From Streptomyces olivochromogenes (GTDB lineage Bacteria; Actinomycetota; Actinomycetes; Streptomycetales; Streptomycetaceae), in the NCBI RefSeq assembly GCF_021538895.1, contig NZ_JADDRL010000039.1, positions 19,350-83,349 on the forward strand: 64,000 nucleotides of DNA, read 5' to 3'. The notes under the pieces were generated by a model. It ran no database searches, was not told the DNA's origin, and worked only from the letters and a program-made list of their open reading frames with translations. Shown piece by piece: positions 25,650 through 33,223 of the stretch; positions within the stretch are counted from its first letter, which is position 1; the number at the start of each line of letters is the position of its first letter. Made by a program: the position numbers and the translations under genes.

Positions 25650-26924
25650 ATGACAACGACGAGCGAAGCCCGCACGCACCGCAGCGGGCGGCTGATGCTG
25701 AACAAGGTTCCCGAGGTCACCGTCTGGTTCTGGGTGATCAAGATCCTGTGCACGACCGTCGGTGAGAGCTTCGCCGACTGGATCAACATGAAGCTGGGCG
25801 TCGGCCTGGTGAACACGGCCTGGATCTTCACTGCGGTGTTCGTCGTGGTCCTGGGCGCCCAGCTGCGGCTGAAGCGGTACGTCCCGTTCCCGTACTGGCT
25901 GACCGTGGTCGTTGTCAGCGTCACGGGCACGCTGTACACCGACATCCTGACCGACCAGCTCAACGTGCCGCTGTGGATCAGCACCACCGTGTTCTCGATC
26001 CTGCTCGCCGTGGTCTTCGGCGCGTGGTGGCTGCGCGAGCGCACCCTCTCGATCCACTCGGTCAACACGCTTCCGCGTGAGTCGTTCTACTGGCTCACCG
26101 TTCTCGTCACCTTCGCGCTCGGCACCGCGACCGGCGACTGGACCCTCGAGCTCACCGGCTGGAGCCCGGGCGTCTCGGTCCTGCTGCCGCTCGGCCTCAT
26201 CGCGGCGATCGCGCTGCTGCGGAAGTTCGGCGCGAACCCGGTGCTGTCCTTCTGGCTCGCCTACATCCTGACCCGCCCGCTGGGCGCCAACATCGGCGAC
26301 TGGCTCGCCTCCCCCAAGGTCGCTCAGCCGGGCGAGCCGACCGGCCTCGCGCTGGGCACCTTCACCACCAGCCTGATCTTCCTCGGACTGATCCTGGCGA
26401 CCGTCATCTACCTGACGGTGACGCGCTCCGACGTGACCGAGACCTACGACGCCACGCACACCGCGCAGATCACCGCCAACCCGCACAGGGAGCGCATCGC
26501 GCTGGCGTGCTTCGCCCTCCTCGCCGTCGCCACCGGGGGTCTGCTGGTCTGGGCGCACAGTCAGCCGCACGTCGGCCCGGCGCCGGAGGACGACGCCACC
26601 TCCACCGTTCAGCTCGCCCCTGGCCAGGCCGTGAAGAAGTTCCCGTCCACGAAGGTCGACGCGCTGAAGGCACTCGCATCGACCTCGCTCAAGGACGCAC
26701 GGTCGGGTGACGCGACCGGGGCCCAGGCAGCCGCCCAGTCGCTGCGAGACCTCTGGGATGCCGACCAAGCCTCGTTGCAGCCGCTGGACAACACCGGCTG
26801 GACGTTCCTCGACGCCCAGATGGACCAGGTCCTGAAGACCTTCGGCATCGACCACGCGAACCCGCCGATGTCGCCGGCACAGCAGGAGGGTGAACTCAAC
26901 ACCCTCCTCACAGATATGCGCTGA
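25650..26924 (+). CDS. COG4705 family membrane protein 1, with extended C-terminus
   Basis: 424 aa, ATG at 25650, 38 bp after the kinase. The first about 275 residues form two similar halves of the COG4705 fold: NKVPEVTVWFWVIKILCTTV, RERTLSIHSVN, RESFYWLTVLVTFALGTATGD and YILTRPLGANIGDWL. About eight membrane helices carry repeated G-D / G-E motifs. Unlike its two paralogues it adds a ninth helix (ALACFALLAVATGGLLVWAH) and a soluble tail of about 110 residues rich in Ala, Asp and Lys. The function of the family is not known; repeated acidic residues in helices suggest ion or small-solute transport (inference). Confidence 0.85.
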   Translation: MTTTSEARTHRSGRLMLNKVPEVTVWFWVIKILCTTVGESFADWINMKLGVGLVNTAWIFTAVFVVVLGAQLRLKRYVPFPYWLTVVVVSVTGTLYTDILTDQLNVPLWISTTVFSILLAVVFGAWWLRERTLSIHSVNTLPRESFYWLTVLVTFALGTATGDWTLELTGWSPGVSVLLPLGLIAAIALLRKFGANPVLSFWLAYILTRPLGANIGDWLASPKVAQPGEPTGLALGTFTTSLIFLGLILATVIYLTVTRSDVTETYDATHTAQITANPHRERIALACFALLAVATGGLLVWAHSQPHVGPAPEDDATSTVQLAPGQAVKKFPSTKVDALKALASTSLKDARSGDATGAQAAAQSLRDLWDADQASLQPLDNTGWTFLDAQMDQVLKTFGIDHANPPMSPAQQEGELNTLLTDMR

Positions 26925-26931
26925 CGGACCT

Positions 26932-26966
26932 GATCGGCGGCGAATCCGCTGGATTCGCCGCCGATC
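26932..26966 (+). terminator. Strong hairpin terminator
   Basis: A perfect 16-bp stem (GATCGGCGGCGAATCC and complement) with a 3-nt loop starts 8 bp after the first COG4705 stop. It should separate this gene from the next two. Confidence 0.8.
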
Positions 26967-27111
26967 ACGCTCTCTCGGGGCACGGGATCCGTGACGCCAC
27001 GTCTGCTCCACAAGCACCGCCTCCTGCGGCATGCCGAGTCCTGGCGCGTACCCGTCGTAGTGCACCGCCTCGCCGCGCGGGAAGCCCGTCACCTGTCCCC
27101 GCCGGACACGG

Positions 27112-27640
27112 CTACAGCGCGTGGTGCATCTGGTGGCGCCGGGTTGCGAGGACGGGTGACGGGCTGACGAAGGCCCGCCATGGTCGCCGTCGCCGTCTCC
27201 CTTGCCCGTCCAGACCGTGGCTCCGACGGCCACGGGCATCGTGACGATCAGGATCATCGTGGTGATCAGGCCACTGCCGCCGTCCGTGTCGGGGTGCGGC
27301 GCAGGGGGATTGCCAGGTGCAGGGCGAGCCCCGCCGACATGGTGGTGGGGGTGCGCAACATGCGGCCCAGGTAGCGGACGGGGACCAGGAGTCCGACCGA
27401 GAAGAGCACGAGGAGAGCAGCATGGTCCCGGCGCAGCCACAGACCTGGGCCGGGCAGAAGGAGAGCGGCGGCGTAGGACAGTACGCCGGCCCGGCCGAGC
27501 CCCCGACGCAGCCATTTCGTCGCTTGGCCAAGGGGTGGGGGGAGGCAGGTGGATGGTTCACGGCAGCTCTCGTCCGGGACGGCGGACGGGGAAGGGCGGA
27601 GCACCGCTATGAGAAGGCCGTGGCCAGGAGTTGTCACGGC
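27112..27640 (-). other. Possible decayed membrane protein; otherwise no gene
   Basis: The minus strand shows hydrophobic stretches in two frames (AGVLSYAAALLLPG, LVLFSVGLLVPVRYLGRML, then GLITTMILIVTMPVAVGATV) with G/P-rich breaks and no single intact frame. It may be a frameshifted small membrane protein of unknown family. No gene is called in 26967-27688. Confidence 0.25.
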
Positions 27641-27688
27641 ACCGTGCTGCTCGGGCGAGGACGGCGGGGCGGCGGATGCCGCACAGCA

Positions 27689-27706
27689 GTCAGGATGAGT
27701 TCAGGT
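27689..27706 (+). promoter_or_regulatory. Direct-repeat box B (candidate response-regulator site)
   Basis: GTCAGG at 27689 and TTCAGG at 27700, 11 bp apart, ending 24 bp before the second COG4705 gene. The distance to the start codon is almost the same as for box A. Confidence 0.45.
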
Positions 27707-27729
27707 AGTCAGTGGCACGGTCGGGTCTC

Positions 27730-28566
27730 ATGGCATACGAGACATCAGAAACCACGGCGGCCTCATCGGTCGACGCCGTGGCGTCCTCGGGCCGCCGGTT
27801 GCGCTGGAACAAGGTGCCCGAGGTCACTGTCTACTTCTGGATCATAAAAGTGCTCTGCACGACGGTCGGCGAGACCGCTGCCGACCTGCTCAACGAGAAG
27901 GCCGGGCTCGGCCTGACCGGTGTGTCGGTGCTGATGAGCGCCCTGCTGGCGGTCGTTCTGGTCGTGCAGTTCCGCACCACTGCCTACCGTGCCGGCGTGT
28001 ACTGGCCGGTCGTCGCGCTGATCAGCGTCGTCGGCACGCTGATCAGCGACAACCTCACCGACAACATGGGCGTGCCGCTGGAGACCAGTACCACGGCCTT
28101 CGCGATCATCCTCGCGGTCGTCTTCGTGGTCTGGTATCGCCGCGAGCGGATGTTGTCCATCCACAGCATCGACACCACGGGCCGTGAGTCCTTCTATTGG
28201 CTCGCCGTCCTGTTCACGTTCGCCCTCGGCACGGCCGCCGGCGACCTGGTCTCCGAACGGATGGACTTCGGCTACTGGCTGTCCGCAGTCCTCTTCGGCC
28301 TGGTCATCGCCGCGGTCGCCCTCGCGCACTTCGCGCTTGACCTGGACGCGGTGTGGAGCTTCTGGATGGTCTACGTCCTCACCCGCCCCCTCGGCGCGTC
28401 CGTCGGCGATTACCTCTCGCACCCGACCGTTGACGGCGGAGTGGGTCTGGGCATCGTCGTCACGAGCGGGCTGTTCCTCAGTGTCACCCTCGGTCTGGTG
28501 GTGTATCTGGCGGTGACCCGGACGGACGTCGCGCAGCCGCAGCAAACCGCGCGCCACGCCGCCTGA
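27730..28566 (+). CDS. COG4705 family membrane protein 2
   Basis: 278 aa from the ATG at 27730 (an in-frame GTG at 27712 is possible). It has the same eight-helix plan as its neighbour, with NKVPEVTVYFWIIKVLCTTV, GETAADLL, RERMLSIHSIDT, FYWLAVLFTFALGTAAGDLV and VLTRPLGASVGDYL. The strong similarity to gene 1 and the shared upstream box suggest duplication and common control. It has no C-terminal extension. Likely an inner-membrane protein; biochemical role unknown. Confidence 0.87.
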   Translation: MAYETSETTAASSVDAVASSGRRLRWNKVPEVTVYFWIIKVLCTTVGETAADLLNEKAGLGLTGVSVLMSALLAVVLVVQFRTTAYRAGVYWPVVALISVVGTLISDNLTDNMGVPLETSTTAFAIILAVVFVVWYRRERMLSIHSIDTTGRESFYWLAVLFTFALGTAAGDLVSERMDFGYWLSAVLFGLVIAAVALAHFALDLDAVWSFWMVYVLTRPLGASVGDYLSHPTVDGGVGLGIVVTSGLFLSVTLGLVVYLAVTRTDVAQPQQTARHAA

Positions 28567-28584
28567 ACAGGGACGGGGCAGGCG

Positions 28585-28601
28585 TTCAGGAGGTGTTCGG
28601 G
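28585..28601 (+). promoter_or_regulatory. Direct-repeat box C (candidate response-regulator site)
   Basis: TTCAGG at 28585 and TTCGGG at 28596, again 11 bp apart, about 120 bp before the third COG4705 gene, leaving room for a leader. Confidence 0.4.
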
Positions 28602-28720
28602 TTGACGCTGCGAAGGTCGTTGATCGCGATCGCCTCGCCGCGATCGCCCATCCGGCAGGGCGCCCGCCCCCATCGCTGGGCGAGCGCCCTGCCGTACGAC
28701 CACACAAGGAGCCCCCCACC

Positions 28721-29578
28721 TTGCAGCATCCGAAAGACCTCACCGACCTCGACGTCGCGAGCATGCCGACGTCGGTGATGAAGAAACTGCCCGAAGTCAC
28801 TCTCGCCTTCTGGATCATGAAGATCGCGGCGACGACACTGGGCGAGACTGCCGGAGACCTCTTCTCCCAGACCTTGAAACTGGGTTACTTCCTCACCACG
28901 ATCGCCCTGTTCCTGATCTTCGTGGTGACGCTCGTCGTTCAGCTCAGGTCCCGCCGCTACAACCCGTTCTTCTACTGGACGGTCATCCTGTCGACCAGCA
29001 TGGCCGGCACCACAATGTCCGACTTCATGAACCGCGACGCCAGTACCAAGTACCTCTCCAACGGTGCCACTTCACTCGGCTGGGGACCACAGGGCCTCGG
29101 CCTCGGCTACCCGGCCGGCGCGGCGATCCTCGTCTCGATCCTGATGGTCATCTTCGCGGTCTGGTGGCTGAGCGGGATGACCTTCCAGATCCGTGACATC
29201 GTCACCTTTCGCGGCGAGGCCCTGTTCTGGTCGGCGATCCTCGTTTCCAACACCCTCGGCACCTCCATGGGCGACTTCCTGTCCGACAGCTCCGGGCTCG
29301 GCTACGCCGGCGGCGCGCTGCTGGTGACCGGGCTGCTCGCCGTCCTGGTGGCCCTGATGAGGGTGCCGGTGGTGCCGAACGTCCTGCTGTTCTGGATCGC
29401 GTTCGTCCTCACGCGCCCGCTCGGTGCCACCGCGGGCGACTTCCTGACCAAGCCGGTCGCCAAGGGCGGTCTCAACCTTGGTACCCCCGGTTCCTCAGCG
29501 GTCCTGCTGGCCGTCCTGCTCGGCCTCATGGCCTACGCGCATGTCCAGGAGGGCAGGACCCGCAGCGAGCGGGCGTAG
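28721..29578 (+). CDS. COG4705 family membrane protein 3
   Basis: 285 aa, TTG start preceded by AAGGAG. It shares the family landmarks KLPEVTLAFWIMKIAATTLG, GETAGDLF, AILVSNTLGTSMGDFL and FVLTRPLGATAGDFL. It is more divergent than genes 1 and 2: it has an insertion of about 20 residues (NRDASTKYLSNGATSLGWGP) between helices 3 and 4 and lacks the HS-N/D motif after helix 4. This points to an older duplication or separate acquisition. A hairpin follows the gene. Confidence 0.87.
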   Translation: MQHPKDLTDLDVASMPTSVMKKLPEVTLAFWIMKIAATTLGETAGDLFSQTLKLGYFLTTIALFLIFVVTLVVQLRSRRYNPFFYWTVILSTSMAGTTMSDFMNRDASTKYLSNGATSLGWGPQGLGLGYPAGAAILVSILMVIFAVWWLSGMTFQIRDIVTFRGEALFWSAILVSNTLGTSMGDFLSDSSGLGYAGGALLVTGLLAVLVALMRVPVVPNVLLFWIAFVLTRPLGATAGDFLTKPVAKGGLNLGTPGSSAVLLAVLLGLMAYAHVQEGRTRSERA

Positions 29579-29614
29579 CCGCTCAGCCCATGGGCAGATC
29601 GGCCAGGGAGCGCG

Positions 29615-29634
29615 CCCCGGGACTTTGTCCGGGG
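29615..29634 (+). terminator. GC-rich hairpin after COG4705 array
   Basis: CCCCGG/CCGGGG with an 8-nt loop, flanked by a further GCGCCCC...GGGGCGC pairing, 37 bp after the stop. Confidence 0.45.
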
Positions 29635-29796
29635 TCGTGGGGCGCCTCGCCGCCGACGGTACGGGCAGGGCGCCGCGCGAGCGGTAGTCCGAGGCTCGCG
29701 CCGTCGTGCCCGTCCCCACGATCGGCGCGGCGGCCGGGCTGGAAGAGCTCGCCCAGGAACTCCACCGGTGCCCCGTCTTCTCACCCGCCCCTAACC

Positions 29797-29836
29797 CTAC
29801 AAGCCGTAGTGTGGGATGTCCTCCTACGAGCTGTAG
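29797..29836. promoter_or_regulatory. Tandem BlaI/CopY-like operators
   Basis: CTACAAGCCGTAG (29797-29809) and CTACGAGCTGTAG (29824-29836) are two near-identical dyads (CTAC-N5-GTAG), 27 bp apart start to start, in a less G+C-rich promoter region 40-80 bp upstream of the GT39-like gene. The CTAC...GTAG core resembles BlaI/MecI-type sites; no such regulator gene lies in the window. Confidence 0.5.
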
Positions 29837-29876
29837 AGGATTCGATTCCGTGGCGTGCGACGACGAAAGGTGCAAG

Positions 29877-31367
29877 ATGACCGACGGCTCGAACGCCACG
29901 AGGACCGGTGTCCCCCGCGCCAGCCACCCCTCGCAGACCATCCGGACTCGGCGTGCGCGGGGCGAGCCCCGGCTCGGGGCGGTCGCAGCCGCCTTCGTGA
30001 TCGCCCAGCTCGTCCTCGTACGGCCGGATCTCGGTCTCGGCTGGGACGAGACCGTCTACGTCAGCCAGGTCAGCGGTCACGTTCCCGCCGCCTACTTCAG
30101 CGCGCCCCGCTCCCGCGGCATCTCACTCCTCGTCGCGCCGATCGCATCGTGGTCCGACTCCACCGCCCTGCTCCGGATCTACCTGGCCCTCCTCTCCGGC
30201 CTGGCCCTCTACTTCGCCCTGCGCGTATGGCGAGGCCACCTCGGGCCCGGCGTCCTGGCCTTGGCCGGTGCCCTGTTCGCCTCGTTGTGGGTGACGCTGT
30301 TCTACGGCCCCCAGGCCATGCCCAACTACTGGGTCGCCATCGGTGCCCTGGCCTGCGTCGGCTGCTTCCTGCGCGCCTGCGCGAACGCGCGGGACCGGGC
30401 GGCCTGGTGGGGTCTCTTCGCGGGCGCGGCGCTGATGGCGGGGATGCGCCCCATGGACGCGGTCTACGTCGTGCTGCCCCTGCTCGCTCTCTCCGTGCGT
30501 CGCCCGCGTCTTCTCGTCGTGCTGGTCGTGGGGCTGGTGGCGGGTGCCGGCGAGTGGGTGATCGAGGCGTATGCGAGCTACGGCGGCCTCGCGCAGCGCC
30601 TGTCTGCTGCCTCCGCCATCCAGGGCGGTCTCGGCTGGCACCTCGCGGTGGTCGACCAGCTGCGCAGTCTCGGCGGACGTACTCTGTGCCGGCCCTGCAC
30701 CGCGTCGGCCCCCAGCCCGGTGGTGACCCTGTGGTGGTTCGCGCTGCCGCTCCTCGCCGTCCTGGGCGCTGTGGTCGCCGTCCGCGCCCGGCACGCGCGG
30801 CCCATCCTGCTTCCGCTGGCCTGCGCCGTCACGGCCGCAGTCCCCTATCTGTTCCTCATCGGCTACGCGGCCCCCCGCTTCCTGTTGCCCGCCTACGCCC
30901 TGCTCGCCCTCCCTGTCGCCCACGGTCTGGCCCACTTGGTCACGGCCCCGATCGGTCGGATCGCGCGCACTGTCGCCGTCAGCCTGGTGGCGATCGGTGT
31001 GGCGGGTCACCTGGCCGTGCAGTACGTCGTCCTGGAGCACACCGTGCACAGCTCCGCGGCCTCCCGCGCCGACTGGTCCCGCACCGCCGCCGCCCTCCAC
31101 AAACTTGGTGTACGGCAGCCCTGCCTGCTCAGCGGCTACGACGCCGTGCCGATCGCCTCCTACAGCGGCTGTGGCTCTGCACAGACGGCGGGGCATGACA
31201 CCAGCACCACCGTGGCCGAGCTGACGCGTGCCGCTCACCGCACATCTTTTTTCGCTGTCCTCGCTCCGCCTGGGGGCCATCCGCCCGCGTACGCGCGCAC
31301 CTGGCCCGAGGACGAAGTCGGCGGTCTTCGGGCGTACGTGGCACCCGATGCACGGCAGGGGAGGTGA
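29877..31367 (+). CDS. GT39-like (GT-C) membrane glycosyltransferase family protein
   Basis: 496 aa from the ATG at 29877 with GAAAGG upstream. A short basic N-terminus precedes the first helix, and the first outer loop has LGWDETVYVSQV, the acidic D-E-x-x-Y motif of GT-C enzymes. Eight to ten further helices and a C-terminal outer domain of about 90 residues with several Cys follow. Such proteins transfer sugars or lipid groups from polyprenyl-phosphate donors outside the membrane. Its stop overlaps the start region of a flippase-like gene, suggesting a joint envelope function. Two BlaI-like operators lie upstream. Confidence 0.75.
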   Translation: MTDGSNATRTGVPRASHPSQTIRTRRARGEPRLGAVAAAFVIAQLVLVRPDLGLGWDETVYVSQVSGHVPAAYFSAPRSRGISLLVAPIASWSDSTALLRIYLALLSGLALYFALRVWRGHLGPGVLALAGALFASLWVTLFYGPQAMPNYWVAIGALACVGCFLRACANARDRAAWWGLFAGAALMAGMRPMDAVYVVLPLLALSVRRPRLLVVLVVGLVAGAGEWVIEAYASYGGLAQRLSAASAIQGGLGWHLAVVDQLRSLGGRTLCRPCTASAPSPVVTLWWFALPLLAVLGAVVAVRARHARPILLPLACAVTAAVPYLFLIGYAAPRFLLPAYALLALPVAHGLAHLVTAPIGRIARTVAVSLVAIGVAGHLAVQYVVLEHTVHSSAASRADWSRTAAALHKLGVRQPCLLSGYDAVPIASYSGCGSAQTAGHDTSTTVAELTRAAHRTSFFAVLAPPGGHPPAYARTWPEDEVGGLRAYVAPDARQGR

Positions 31368-31372
31368 GCGTC

Positions 31373-32310
31373 GTGACCGCGACCGAGAGCCTGCCGACCA
31401 CCGTGGGCAGGCGCCTGTACGTCCGACTGGGAATCACCCTGATTGCGCTCGCCGCTGCCGGCGGGATGCTCGCCACGCACCGCACCACTCTGTCCCGTTG
31501 CACCGACCGGCTGGCCGCCGCCGACGGGGAGTGGCTGGTACGCGCCTGCGTCGCCGCTGCGGCCACATGGGTGTGCACGGCCCTGGCCCAGCAGGGGGCG
31601 GTGGCCGAACGGCTGCCCAGGGGGCGGCTGGTGGCGGCACAGTTCGCGGCCGGCGCTGCCCATCACCTCCTTGCGGCAGGTGTCGGAGCGACGGTGGTCA
31701 ACCTGCGGTTCCTGACACGATGCGGGCTGTCCACTCGGCGCGAGGCGACCTCGCTGGCGATGAAGGCGGCGGTCGGCGGGATGGCCCGGTGTGCGCTGGG
31801 GGTGGCCCTGCTGGTCGCCTCGCCCGGCACGGTCCATCTCTCTGCGCGGGTCCCCCATGTGCTGGTCCTGCTGCCGGTGGCGACCGGAGCCGCCGTCCTG
31901 GCGGCCGCGATCAGCGGCCGCCTCAGACAACGGTGGCCCGGGCCTTGGCCGACGTGCGGGAGGTGCACCGGCACCGGGCACGGACCTGTGCTCTGTGGGG
32001 CGGTTCGGTCGCGTTCGCTCTGCTGCATGCCGGGGTGATCGTTGCCGTGGTCCACGCGATCGGCCTCGGCCTGCCCGCGAGCCGCGTGGCCATGGCCCAC
32101 CTGGTCGCCAGCGGCGCGGCGGCACTGCTGCCCACGCCGGGCGGACTGGGGTCGCTGGATGCTGCGCTGGTCCTCGCGCTCACGGCGGTCGGCGCGCCGG
32201 GACCGGCGGCGGTCTCAGCGGTGCTCGGCTACCGCCTGCTGACCGGATGGCTGCCGATGGCCCCAGGGCTGCTGGCCCTGGCGCTGCTGGCCCGCCGCTC
32301 GGCATTGTGA
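31373..32310 (+). pseudogene. LPG-synthase-type/flippase-like membrane protein (COG0392), frameshifted
   Basis: The first frame (GTG at 31373 with GGGAGG 8 nt upstream; a GTG at 31364 overlaps the previous stop) runs through LVAAQFAAGAAHHLLAAGVG, where related proteins have the conserved N-terminal half. Near 31925 the frame must slip by one base to continue as ALADVREVHRHRARTCALWG and the family signature PTPGGLGSLDAALVLAL. Together the two parts give a normal length of about 312 aa and seven to eight helices. A single-base deletion or sequencing error breaks the gene. Confidence 0.7.
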
Positions 32311-32358
32311 ACCGGCGAGGTGCTTGCTCGCCGAGCCGCGGGCGCCGCGCGCACCTGC

Positions 32359-33105
32359 TCAGTCCGGCGGATCCGGTTTCCGTTCCAGCCGGTATCCGTG
32401 CCCCCGCAACGTGGTGATCCGGGGCAGCCGGGCCGGTCGCCCCTGCGACTGTGCCGCCTCGGTGAGTCTGCGGCGCAGGCCTGCCAACGTCACGTCGAGG
32501 GTCTTGGTGGAGCCGAACCAGTTCTCGTCCCACACCTCGGCCATCAGCGTCTCGCGCGAGACCGCCTCGCCGACCCGCTCGGACAGCACCGCGAGCAGGT
32601 CGAACTCCTTGGCCCGCAGCGGGACGTCCTTGCCGAGCAGTGCGCAGCGACGGGCCGTGATGTCGACGACCAGATCGCCCACCTGCACCGGCTCCCGGGC
32701 CGGCATGGCTACCACGTGCCGTCTGAGGTGAGCCCGCAGCCGGGCGAGCAGCACGGTCAGGCTGAACGGCTTGACCAGGTAGTCGTCGGCCCCGGCGTCC
32801 AGCCCGGCGATGATGTCGATGTCGTCGGTCCGTGCCGTCAGTACGACGATCAGCAGGTCGGGGAGGCGGGCGCGCAGCTGCCGGGCGACGTCCAGGCCGT
32901 CCATGTCCGGCAGCCCCAGGTCCAGCAGCAGTACCTCATAAGGCGCCTGCTCGGCCTCCGCCAGCGCGCCCGCTCCGGTGCGGCACCACGTCGGGGCGAA
33001 GTCGTGGCCGCGCAGGCCGGTTTCCAGGTGGCGGCCGATGGTGTCGTCGTCCTCGACGACGAGGACGCGCAGTCGGCTGCGGTCCGGTGCTGCGGGCGTG
33101 CGCAT
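32359..33105 (-). CDS. OmpR/PhoB-type response regulator
   Basis: 248 aa, ATG at 33105. Receiver: VVEDDDTIG, phospho-Asp in LLLDLGLPDMDG, VLTART, VKPFS. The output winged helix carries PLRAKEFDLLAVLSERVGEA and STKTLDVTLAGLRRRL, then LRGHGYRL. It is last in a block with an FtsX-type exporter, and its likely partner kinase is the divergent gene at 38019. This matches ABC-plus-TCS modules that sense and resist envelope-active compounds. Confidence 0.93.
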   Translation of the reverse strand: MRTPAAPDRSRLRVLVVEDDDTIGRHLETGLRGHDFAPTWCRTGAGALAEAEQAPYEVLLLDLGLPDMDGLDVARQLRARLPDLLIVVLTARTDDIDIIAGLDAGADDYLVKPFSLTVLLARLRAHLRRHVVAMPAREPVQVGDLVVDITARRCALLGKDVPLRAKEFDLLAVLSERVGEAVSRETLMAEVWDENWFGSTKTLDVTLAGLRRRLTEAAQSQGRPARLPRITTLRGHGYRLERKPDPPD

Positions 33106-33151
33106 GGTCGACAGCCTAGGAGCCGCCGGGGCGAGGGGCCCGTCGTGGGTG

Positions 33152-33223
33152 CACGCCGTGTTCACAGGTCGCGGAGCTCCTCCACGGCACGCCGTGTTCA
33201 CAGGTCGCGGAGCTCCTCCACGG
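33152..33223. repeat. 36-bp perfect tandem duplication at the end of the FtsX gene
   Basis: The unit CACGCCGTGTTCACAGGTCG... (36 bp) occurs twice head to tail (33152-33187 and 33188-33223). It spans the last codons and stop of the permease gene, so the EELRDL-stop ending is present a second time just downstream. The length is a multiple of three. Confidence 0.9.

Noticed and set aside
25563..27515. 650-codon minus-strand open frame
   Set aside because: Antisense to the COG4705 gene; composition is Arg/Gly/Gln-rich low complexity and has no start signal or domain. A shadow of high third-position GC.
29855..31198. 447-codon frame inside the GT39-like gene
   Set aside because: Arg/Pro-rich +1 shadow of the membrane protein.
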